Source of the DNA: Synaphobranchus kaupii
Taxonomy: Eukaryota > Chordata > Actinopteri > Anguilliformes > Synaphobranchidae
Length of the DNA: 64,000 bases
Assembly (NCBI GenBank): GCA_029718625.1
Contig: JAINUF010000028.1
Coordinates: 1,112,328 to 1,176,327, forward strand
Direction: 5' to 3'
Positions 19,101 through 28,900 of this stretch are shown in pieces. Both the position numbers and the translations under genes were made by a program. Position 1 is the first letter of the stretch; each line of letters starts with the position of its first letter. The notes under the pieces are model-generated. The model was not told the origin of the DNA, made no database searches, and saw nothing but the letters and a program-made list of their open reading frames with translations.

Positions 19101-21984
19101 GTGCTCCGTTCCATCGGACTGTACATCTATACTTTCCTGCACTGTGTCGGTCGATACTGTGGATGGTGATGTGGGCAGTTTGGTTAATGATCAGCGTTGT
19201 GTTAGCAGTGGGTTCTCTGTCCCTTTCCCAGTCCAGTGTAGCTGAATCTGGAAGGCGGGATACCTCGCAGCTCATGGTCACATCAGAACCTTCCTTGACT
19301 CTGGCCGAGCGAAGTGGTTGCACTGTAGGAGCAAAGAGCAATTGATTTAGAGAAGCTTGTAGATCTTTATGTCATATCATTGTGTAGCTACATTTCAACA
19401 CCAGTCATCAACTTTAAAGCCATATACATTCCTCCAGGTGTTGGGAATTCTGTAGAGGAGAAAAGAATGCTCCACACACCAACAGATGCCTTACATTCAT
19501 TTGCCTTTGCGATTATTTTTATTTGAGGACAAGATCGCAAACATTTCAGCGTTTGAGCTTTCTTTAATTATAACAGTCAATTCTAGAGAGATAACTTAAA
19601 TGTTAAGTGACATAAATGTTAATTTTTCTCCATATTTTTGTTTTGTGTAGTGTACTTTTAAGATAACTGGCAGGTATTCGCAAAAAGAGGATCATAAAGT
19701 TATCCAGTTAACTGAGAGAACGATTAGGCTGTATCAGCACATTAGTGAGATTTCAATCCGGGAAAATGCACTAGAATGTGATTTAGATGTGTGATTTATT
19801 CATGGACAGTGTTAGCTGCGCTATCAAAACAAGGGAAACATGAGCCACCACTTTGTGTTACTCTCACTTACCTTCCTGGTACAATTACTTATTCTTCAGT
19901 TTTACATAAAAGTGAAATCTAAGCTCAGGTTAATAATCAGTCTTTTGTGGAAGTAAAATACAAGATATATCTCAGTTTTGCATTATGATCTTTTTCTTAT
20001 ACACTGTATAGTATAAAGAAAGATACATTGTAATGTACGGTGACATTATTTACAAACTACATAAAAGAGCAAATTTACCTTTTACAACGAACACTTCAAC
20101 CTGGCCCAAGTTTACTTTCTCTGGTTTAGTTTGGATAAAAGTAAAAACTCCTGCATTTTTAAAATCGGGCCGCAGAGAAATGTTGTACTTCCCAACTCCT
20201 AAAGAGAACACCTCCTTCATATTAAAGACATGGTTTCCATTGGACTGTATGGTTATTATCCGAGTGTTTATGTAGCTTCCATCATGTGATGTCCACTCCC
20301 AGATGAATTCTGTCCCATTGGTGTCAGCAGGGGCTTGTAGAGAGATTCTCTCTCTCTGCCCAGAAAGGATGTATTTGTACTGCACCAACACTGCAGAAAG
20401 AGAAATATACAAAATGCAAAGATCCAGTTGAACACAAGGCATGATAATATTACATTTCCATCGGGAGGCAAATAGCAGTTAGTTCTAACGTTAAACCCAG
20501 ATGGTTAAACCCAAGTCAGTCTGGAGGCTGGTACAGATTTATAAACAGATAAAAATGTAATCCCCACAACTCTAATGAATATCTAAGCTATTTTATACTG
20601 GGATGGAAAAGTGTTGCTTTTACCAGCTGTAGTCATGGTTTTATACCCAAAATCTACATGATTACTTTTTATCTGTCCTCAATGTGGTTGTAGAATATTA
20701 CAACATTTTCTCTTTCAAGTGAAACTTCCTGTAATGGAATGCTGCTGGCAAACATAAATATCTTGAGATTAGAACTGTTCGCAGTACTTTTAATCAGAAA
20801 TGAACATTTTTCGTTTTTGTTAAATGTTTTTGTATTATGAAGTTCAAACACATACACAAATGTGGGTAGTGTATGGACTAATGGTAAATCTATATTGACG
20901 ATAAACTTACTGTGCAAAACAACTTTTGCATATTTGCATATCACTGCATGTATACGGATTGCTTTAATAACAATTTTAATCAATGAATTCATAATTTAAT
21001 AATAGAATTTAATATTTAAAAAGTCTGAGTAACTGCCTGGCATTGGCATATAAAACCATGTCATTGTTAAATGCAATATGAAAATATGAAACTATTGCCT
21101 CTTGCTAATTCATTATAATAATAGCAATCTGTCACACTCCTCTTAGAAGTAAGAATGTTTCTTTTTTAATGTAAATCGTTAGATTTTTTTTGTTTCTTTC
21201 CCATGTGTTGCATTTGACTAACATATTTTAGTCTTCTATAGTTAAATAAAGAAATAATTTGTCCATTACAGTATTGTTCTGTCATAGTACATTTGGTAAA
21301 ATTTCTGTGAGATTTACAGATCCTTTCCAAAAAATTTGAATGTCATGGAAAAGTTGTTTCTTTTTCCATAATTCCATTCAAAAAGTGAAACTTTAATTGA
21401 TTATAGATTCATTACACACAAAGTGAAATATTTCTAGCCTTTATTTGTTTCATTTTTCATAATTTTGGCTTACAGCTCCAGAAAACCCCCAAAACAGTAT
21501 TTCAAGAAATTAGAATAGTGTGTCGAAAATCAGCATTTACTTCAGTTATTTCAGAGAATGAACCACGTACAGACGTATCCGGGACATGGGCTACAACTGT
21601 CAGATTCCTCGAGTCAAGCCACTCCACTCATTCTCTGAAATAACTGAAGTAAATGCTGATTTTCGACACACTATTCTAATTTCTTGAAATACTGTTTTGG
21701 GGGTTTTCTGGAGCTGTAAGCCAAAATTATGAAAAATGAAACAAATAACGGCTAGAAATATTTCACTTTGTGTGTAATGAATCTATAATCTATGAAAGTT
21801 TCACTTTTTGAATGGAATTATGGAAAAAAAACAACTTTTCCATGATATTCTAATTTTTTGGAAAGGATCTGTATATAAATATATAAATGTATGATTAAGG
21901 CAGAAAGAGGGACTCACCCTCAGATGAAAGTCTGGCACAGAATCCTGATATCCACACCAGGGTCCACCACAGTACCATCCCCAT
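15990..21984 (-). CDS. Gene I: short-tail LAG3/CD4-like receptor with basic transmembrane residues
   Basis: Six exons give 487 residues: 21918-21984 (signal peptide), 20079-20390 (D1, residues 23-126), 19062-19322 (D2, 127-213), 17663-17992 (D3, 214-323), 16460-16771 (D4, 324-427), 15990-16171 (membrane and tail). All boundaries have GT/AG sites and phase 1. D1 has no cysteines. D2 has MSCEVS...LDWERD...YRCTVRW; D3 LICHS...ASWF...YICYYE; D4 LNCEIS...LAWLW...HWACVVF. The membrane segment VVIVVLATLGMLKVLLWYY has K449 inside and R436 at its outer edge. The 32-residue tail starts RRR and has no ITIM. Short tail plus basic membrane residue is typical of receptors that pair with ITAM adaptors. Domain order and the cysteine-free D1 point to LAG3; CD4-like is the alternative. 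Expected at the surface of leukocytes. Confidence 0.8.
16974..17021. repeat. 11-bp inverted repeat in the D3-D4 intron
   Basis: GGGCATTGACC (16974-16984) and GGTCAATGCCC (17011-17021) flank a 26-nt loop. A CG-rich tract (ACTCGCGCGCGTAGCGC) lies 120 bp to the left. The same arrangement is in gene III near 54,700. It may be a remnant of a short transposable element. Confidence 0.5.
18498..18768 (-). repeat. tRNA-like SINE
   Basis: Read on the minus strand it starts GGGCTGCTGGGTGGTTCATT and continues with a tRNA-like head, then a body with G/C-rich text. This head is typical of fish tRNA-derived SINEs. It lies in the D2-D3 intron of gene I. In unit 2 the same SINE is split by a hAT insertion and carries an expanded 23-bp repeat. 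Confidence 0.55.
21317..21871. mobile_element. Foldback DNA transposon with about 245-bp inverted arms, TA target
   Basis: The element runs CAGATCCTTTCC...GGAAAGGATCTG with arms more than about 95% identical over roughly 245 bp around a 70-bp centre. It is flanked by TA. The related sequence at 13551-13570 is the empty site (GATTTATATAAAT), which shows a duplicated TA. No transposase is encoded. TA duplication fits Tc1/mariner or ISL2EU-like families. Present at the same place in unit 2 (60007-60562). Confidence 0.85.
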
Positions 21985-22080
21985 GGCTTATGCCCTACTC
22001 AGCACTGGATACTGATATCGAGCCTTTTTACAAGGTATACTTCGCAGGAAATGACTAAAAGAGGAAGTACCACCTATTTT
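21985..22080 (-). promoter_or_regulatory. Promoter region of gene I with PU.1-like site
   Basis: AAAAGAGGAAGT (22057-22068) lies about 75 bp upstream of the ATG and matches the PU.1 consensus closely. CAGGAAAT (22046-22053) is a second ETS core. PU.1/ETS control would fit myeloid or lymphoid expression. Kept exactly in gene III at 60748-60759. Confidence 0.5.
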
Positions 22081-22377
22081 GGTCAAACTGTATTCTGTAA
22101 CAGTTTGCACAAGCTTCTTGGAAGTTTTGTTAATATCTTGATGTGCAATCTGACCGCCTATGACTCTGTTCTTGACTGTGCTCAGTGCTGTGATATCTGC
22201 GTCTCTTGAAGCACAAATAACTGCCATTTAACATGTTTACTTCAGGTTATAGGATAATGTTTGTTTTTTTTGTTCACGGACGTGATATTTTAATATTATT
22301 GGGAGTGAAGTGTTCTATATAAAAAATACTTTAATCCCTTCTGGTTCACAAATTGTTTTAAATCTACATGTCTGCTT

Positions 22378-22735
22378 GTTTTTCACAAGCAGCCAGATGG
22401 ACTCCTCTGAACCAGAGTTCTATGTATCTGAGGAAAATCTAAAGGCAGTCACTGAGTTTCAATGCGTTGGAGTCATGACTGAGTATCAACTCTCCTTTAA
22501 AAAATGGGTAAAAAAAGGTGGTCAATAGATTAAAATTTAACCAGCCAAATTATATATCTCTTAGGAACTGTTTGACCACTGAAGCCTCAGTCAAAACTTT
22601 AGATGAACGCAGTAATCCTCCATCATCTGACGACATACTGCTTGACAAGCTACGTACAAGCAAGCAAAACCACATTGAAATCCATTGCGTCTGTGTACAA
22701 ACAAGCCCTGAATCAGGGCATCTAAGACCAAATTA
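22378..22735 (+). other. Exon-like open segments upstream of gene I, plus strand
   Basis: Segment 1 lies between a TTTTTCACAAGCAG acceptor-like site and a GG|GTAAAA donor-like site and reads SEPEFYVSEENLKAVTEFQC. Segment 2 follows a CTCTTAG acceptor and reads TTEASVKTLDERSNPPSSDD before a stop. A weaker version of segment 2 is at 13931-14082. They look protein-coding in composition but no start, family or complete gene could be assigned. They could be a decayed gene or part of a mobile element. Confidence 0.3.
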
Positions 22736-22879
22736 ATGGTCTGAGGACCGAAACGTCTGTGTTGCACTTTTGTGTTTTGCACTTTTTTCACTTGCACATT
22801 GTTTAATTGTCCAATATAAATATACATTGCTATTGCATCTCGGCCTCTGGAATCTGTTTTTCCATGTTTTGGAGTATGA

Positions 22880-23260
22880 GTACCTTTGCTGTTTTTTATA
22901 AACAAGCCCTTACGGTCCTGGACAGAAAGCCAAATAGCCATCACCACTGCTATGTCCTACGAACGCACAACTTGCTGAGCTGGGAAAACACCGTAAAACA
23001 GTGCAGATGTTTGTCTTCTTTATAAAACTCTGAATGGCCCCGCCCCCTCAGCACCTTAGTTAAGCAGAAATCTACTAACAGCTCAAGCAGGTCTGGAGTT
23101 AGGCTGCATAGTTACAGGAAGGAATAGTGTTTTTAGTAACTCTGCATTCTGAGTTTCAACCACAGACGCCTGGACCATACTGCCACCATACATACATACG
23201 AGCTTGCATATCGCTTCGCTCCTTTGCCCAGCCAATTACGTCATGGCTAAAGGACAACCC
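22880..23260 (+). mobile_element. LINE reverse-transcriptase C-terminal remnant
   Basis: Again reads ALTVLDRKPNSHHHCYVL and LLSWENTVKQ, then broken frames including LNGPAPPPLS. Non-functional; related to the remnants at about 14.0, 51.9 and 61.7 kb. Confidence 0.55.
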
Positions 23261-23573
23261 AACGATGCACGCAGTGTTTACACCAATACCCTGCATACTT
23301 TAGTGTTTCCTGTTTATTTTGCTGTTTTGTTTATTTCTTTGATCGTGATTGGTCTTGTATGTTGACCGCTACATACAACACACTAGTGTGCTATATGTTG
23401 CTTTGATTGCATGCCACATGCTATACTCTTGTGTCTGATTTTTTGCGTGTGCCCGTCTTATTCGTTTTAAATAGATTTGTACTGCGCTTTTTTTCCCCAG
23501 AGAACTATCACAACGACATAAAATAAAACTTCAGATACTTAAATAAAAAAAATGGTTTTATGTAAGGGGGGAG

Positions 23574-24283
23574 TGTAAGGTTCAGAGAACCAAGCGCCAC
23601 AACCAAGGGATCTAAAAGTGTATATCGTGAGAAATACACCACAAAGCGGACAGCTCCGCAGTAGAAGGGGATATAAAATAAAATAATGTGAATCAAAACC
23701 TCCTGGCGTAAGCAAACACAAAAACTACCCCAAAAGAGGGCAAACTCGGCAATCGCGAGTAATCAAACAACAAAAGAACCTCACGCTCTCACACAAGAAG
23801 CATATAACTGGAGGTCAGAGAAAAACAAAAGAAAGCCTGTGTAGAAAGAACACGGGCGAAAGAAACAAAATAGAAATAGAACCTGTTACCTACAGCTGTA
23901 GGTGCGAAAGAGCTGAACAAAAGGTAACAGGTAGAGGAGTATAAAAGGAGAACGAGAGAAAAGGAAAGAAAAAGACTAAATAAATCTTTACCCTAACCGG
24001 ACTACCTACGTTTCTTATTTGTAACAACCAGAAACGTAGAGACCGTAATCCTATACCTTACCGACTTCGATGTCAAATAGCAAAGACAATATCGAAGCGT
24101 CGGAAAAGCGGAAGTCCTGGGCTATTTATAACCGGCAGGAAATCCAAAACAGGTGAAAGGGATAATTGCCGGGTGAGAGTCAAACACTGAAACAGAGGCG
24201 GAAAAAATCCTATAGATTGCCCCGACGTCGCCAAAAGAAAGAACGACCGCAGAAACAACTGGAGGCTGCCAGAAACCATGACA
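23574..24283 (+). mobile_element. Solo or 3' LTR of a second retrotransposon family
   Basis: A 710-bp TGTAAGG...CATGACA segment preceded by the purine tract AAGGGGGGAG, as expected for a 3' LTR on the plus strand. It has a TATA-like TATAAAAGG near 23,941 and AATAAA near 23,979. No internal coding region or partner LTR is seen. In unit 2 the same LTR (62215-62805) is interrupted by another LTR element. Confidence 0.65.
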
Positions 24284-24341
24284 GTTTTAGTCAGTTTAAA
24301 TTGGATTATGAACATTATTGAGATGCATAGATGGTCTAGAG

Positions 24342-24630
24342 CAGGGGTGGGCAATTCCAGTCCTGGAGGGCCGGTGTGTATGCAGGTTTTTGTTCCCACC
24401 AATTACCACAGCTAAATGAGCTAATTGGCTGTTTACACCAACACTAGTAGATTAGATCACTTTAAAATGTTTCATATAGGGACACAAGAAGTCTTTGGCT
24501 GTCATTCCTGCGCTTATAGGAATTGTAGCTAAAATGTCAGATGGCGTAAATATTAGGGCTAATTAGGTAATTAAGGCCAGAAGTTGGCATGAAAACCAGA
24601 AACAGATACGGCCCTCGTTGCCCACCTCTG
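24342..24630. mobile_element. hAT-type MITE with 8-bp target duplication
   Basis: Inverted ends CAGGGGTGGGCAA and TTGCCCACCTCTG (one mismatch) and a perfect 8-bp duplication GTCTAGAG at 24334-24341 and 24631-24638. It is 289 bp without coding capacity. The matching position in unit 2 lies beyond the window. Confidence 0.88.
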
Positions 24631-24699
24631 GTCTAGAGAGTGGTGGTAATGCTTACAGTGCACTTCAGTACAGATACAGTACCTCCTATAGTGTCTCTT

Positions 24700-25852
24700 T
24701 GATTTTGGGCAGCAGTGTCCCGTCACTCATCACTAGTGAGTTCAAATGTATTTGTATTAAGTCTGTTTCCTAAGTTCAGCAGTAATCTTAGTCCTTTGGA
24801 AGTTGTTGGGGCTCCTCGAGCATGTTATTGTTCAGTCACACTGTTAGTGTCAGTCAGCAGAGAACTCAGGATCCCTATCAAACGTAATTTTGACATCCCT
24901 CCTCGCATCTCAAATAGAAGGCGCTATATAACTGTGTTTAGTTGCTGAGTAATTGTGAACTGAGGAATGTCATTGTGAAGTTTTCACCCAAGCAGGATGG
25001 TTTGCTTTGATATGTCTTTAATGTTGGGATATTGCCATTTGCAGTGCACTTCTCACAGAAAAGTGTAACTGACTGAAATGGACATGATGGAATTATCAGG
25101 GCAGAGGGGCGGTGCTAATTGTCCTTGTCATGTAAAGGAACAGAAAACAAATAGAAAATCATGAAAACCTGTTTTATTTTGAGTGCTTTTTGTAGAGTGT
25201 ATGCCCAGCTATTTCCTACTAAGAGAAAATAAACTCACAAAAGCATCAAGAATAAACAGTTAAAAACAAGCAGTTATTATAAATATACCAAACATTAAAC
25301 AGTCAGAGAAAGAACACAAAAATACATGACTTTAAAGCCTGAATCTGAAATAAAACGATGTGTCTTTAATGCCATTTTTCAGGAGCTGCAGGTGTAATAA
25401 TATACAGCCATTTAGATTTAGGTAAATAACAGTATAATCAGAGAATCACATTGAGAAGGAAGACAGACACAGGTTGTTTTAGGTCGCTCATAAATACTTT
25501 AGATGTATCAACACACATCAAACCAGAGATTACACACTTCCTGCTGTTCAGTCTGAAGCCCTTTTGCTAAGGAAGTGGGCAGGCCGAGATTGTTACGTCC
25601 GTTATACATTTAACAAGCACTGATAATGGTTATTTACAATGGATATATCTTGCAAAATCTACATGTTTACTCACCTATTAATTACCTGAAAGCTTCCTTT
25701 AGCAAGACATATTGCAACAGTGGCATATTTGCATATTAACACGAACAATTATGAACTTAATTTTCTTCTTCCATCTCTAATGGAATTGCACTGCAGAGGC
25801 ATGTAATGTGGACTTTTAGTTTGGTTTATCCATTCGATTGCAGCATCTGAGT
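24700..25852. other. 3' flank/3'UTR of gene II
   Basis: Closely related to 14440-15100 (3' flank of gene I) up to about 25370, then unique sequence to the stop codon of gene II. No coding exon on either strand. Confidence 0.6.
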
Positions 25853-25903
25853 CTACGTTGTGCAGATGCTCGCATAGACCACTGCAGAGTTTTCTTCTTG
25901 TTC
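25853..25903 (-). CDS. Gene II last exon with ITIM VVYASI
   Basis: Acceptor TATTTCTGCAG, then phase-0 coding [16 protein letters not shown] and TAG. V-V-Y-A-S-I fits the (I/V/L/S)xYxx(I/V/L) ITIM consensus. Only 17 codons long including the stop, so open-frame searches miss it. Confidence 0.72.
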   Translation of the reverse strand, partial: EQEENSAVVYASICTT

Positions 25904-28900
25904 CTGCAGAAATATGACATATTCAAATTTATGAATTTAGACCATGGAAAAATAGCCGATAATGAAAAAGTAAAGATAAATTATTCGGCTTACCAATATT
26001 TGTGAATTAAAAACTAGTTTGAGCGTTACTGGTATTCGTTTTAAACAAAGAAAGGTGGACCATCCCTATACGAAGTTTAATCATTTTTAATTGGTTGTAT
26101 GAATATGATAGCTACGCAACGCCGATACGTAAATTGACAGAAAAAATCTTACTGTATTATCCAGAGCACCTCAGGGAATATACTTACTGAGCGAGACTGG
26201 GTGTTAAACTGCCTCCGTTGTTGTGTGTGTCGCTCTGTAACACCAAACAATGATGAACGATCAAAAAGTAATGAAATAAAGAATGTTGAGTAGTTTCTAC
26301 TAACTGGATTTCTCCAGTACCAGTAGCAACACCTTCTACTACCATTCACATACGTATAATTATATAAGTAATTATTACGTGCACCATCATAGTCATCATA
26401 CTAAAAACAACATGATGAATGATGTGATTGTTGCCTGTTACATTGTTAGTCGTGCATCTTCAATCTTATCCACTGTCAGGTAACGCTTTTTACACTTTTT
26501 AAGTTTGTTGTAAAACAAAAGCTTTAAACATAATGGCCAAATTCGACAATGAGGAATAATGTGGTGTCAAAGATTTAAAACTGTTTTATTATTTTTTAAC
26601 AGCCTGGGAGCGACTGTATATGGCCGGTACCTTGCTCCATCTGGCCCTCTGGCTTTCGATATGAATATCTTCAGACAGAGCCCATAGAAAAGCCCATAGA
26701 TCTAACTCCATATAAAAAAGCGAACGCTGTAACCTAGAGCCGTTTTCCGGGCGAACTGAATCGAGTTGAGTAATTCTGAAAGTTCTTCCCTATTCTGGCA
26801 CTTGTCCTCCACAAATCTCAGCCGGCTAGGGCTAGGCTCAGCTCGGTTAATCTATACTTTTAGCGAGCTATGGCTATAACCGACAATGTCGTCAACATAA
26901 ACTAGTGACGTCTTCAATACGGCCCGCGGCCAGCGGCGTCAGTGCTGAGCACATATATTGCATTGTCAGAGCGAAGTCTGTGGCGTCCAAGTTCATTTTT
27001 CACTAGTTACATTCAATTCGCTGTTCTCAGACAGAGGAAGAACGCCTAAGAAAAGGACCTGCTCATCTCCTCTCACACAGTACAATTTATTTCGTTTCAT
27101 CAGTTCCTTTAATGATCTTTTTGCGGCTGTTCCTTGCCGCGATCTGCAACGGAAACTCTTCTAAAGTTCTAAAATTAAAGTTTTTAAAATGAGTCGTCAG
27201 CACGTTACAGACAATGAAAGCATTACCTGATCTTACTGATTAAAAAGTAAGGGATGTGAATATAGACTATTTATTCTTCGTGGCAGTGCACACTGAGGGG
27301 ACACACGTGGCAGTGCATACCCTTTTAATGAGCAACTATGGTCGGAACGAAATTAAAGCCAGCATACACATTGGGTCCGCGGGAGTGGAGCTTTGCACCG
27401 CTTTCATAAAGTAATGTCGCACCATGATGCAATCACGGGATAAAACTCATGACCTGACCAGAGTAATATAACCATTTTATAATTAGGATAAAGCTGCAAT
27501 CTTACCATGACTGGGGGTGCTGAGGGTCAATGCCAAGTATTGGAGCTCTTCACTTTCATTCTCCCCTATTGGGGTACCTGGGTTTCCTATTAGTAAAAAA
27601 CAATGTTTAAAATCCATTATAATGCTGATAATGCACACCTTCCTTTATTTAACCTGTAAAGCAGTAAACACAAGAAGCTAATTAACTTCTATTTAATCTG
27701 CTTCTATGTACACAGACACACACACACAGTATGTGGGTAATATACACACCATGTATATACCTTGTACACAGTCTATGGTATATACCCACATAGTTTCCAC
27801 AGCTTGCCTTTTTGGGTGGAAACTGAACTGAGCTTATCCTTTCATTATAAAATACAAAAAATATATGTTTACATTACCTTTACTCAGATCTCTTTACTAA
27901 CATTTGTCTTTTTTCAATACATTTTTTTTCTGTTTTTCTCAATTGGAATCAACAGATGTGCCCCTCAAGTTAGCACTATGCCCCCTAGCCTCTCCTGCCA
28001 GCCCCAGGTAAAGTCCACTGAATGGCGTCAGCAAGGCAGAGACTTGAACCTGTGTGCGTCCCACTATTCTTCACTCCTCACCTCCTTTCCTCCACTCCTC
28101 TCCTCTGCTTGTCTCCTACCCGGAAGCATGCAAAACTGCCAGTATGTTTCAAGTACAAGTCACTGCGGTAATATGTAACAATAAATATGAAATCAGCAAC
28201 ATTAGATTAGGACACAAAGGTCTGTTTTCAGGGCACGGAGGAGAGGAGGTGGTATAGGAGGACAGGAGGATGCATTTTTCGAGTATTGGGACACACTCCC
28301 TGTGACTACAGAATCCAACCAGTGCTCGTAAGGAGTGCCTAAACAGTAAAAGAGCAAGTCAAGTCTTTTTTGTGCATATCACCCTCTTGTGGACATAGTA
28401 GCAAACACATCCCTTAAAATAAATGTCTGCTCACTAAGTGACCTATTTTTATTGAATTCCCCCCTCCCCCTCCCCACAATTTTTTACCTCGTTATTTGCC
28501 CACCTGCTGCCTACATCCACACCAAGGGCACTTGTGGCATTTGGGCCATGTTCGAATCAGCGCACTTGCCTACTATTGAGTATGTCAGTTGAGTATACTT
28601 TTTAAAAAAAAAGCTTTTACGTGTTCTTAATATCCGTGGATGATATACTTATTTCTGGGGTTTTGTTGATAATAGTATGGAGGATATTTTTAGCACACTG
28701 CTTGTCGCTAAACATGTATGTATTAAGCAGTGTACAGTATGCTATACAGTATGCAATGTTCAGTACACTACATTTATAGAACATTTTGCCGGTTGTGTGC
28801 TCTGCAGCCTCATATATGGTAAATGATATGAGCTAGACTTCAACCTGCATTTATATGGCACAAGCTCCGGAAAACTGGGCATAACTGCAATTCAGCCTCC

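Noticed and set aside
20391..20442. D1 extended upstream as a signal peptide starting MPCVQLDLCILYI in gene I
   Set aside because: The hydrophobic stretch is the polypyrimidine tract of the D1 acceptor. Gene II has no ATG there, and a real phase-matched signal exon exists at 21918-21984.
20600..20640. Mini first exon ATGACTACAGCTG before GTAAAA upstream of D1
   Set aside because: It would give a protein without signal peptide, and the ATG is lost in gene 0.
26935..27175. CG-richer patch with histone- or RNA-gene-like look within gene II tail introns
   Set aside because: No consistent reading frame, no RNA fold I could recognise, and no promoter or stem-loop terminator.
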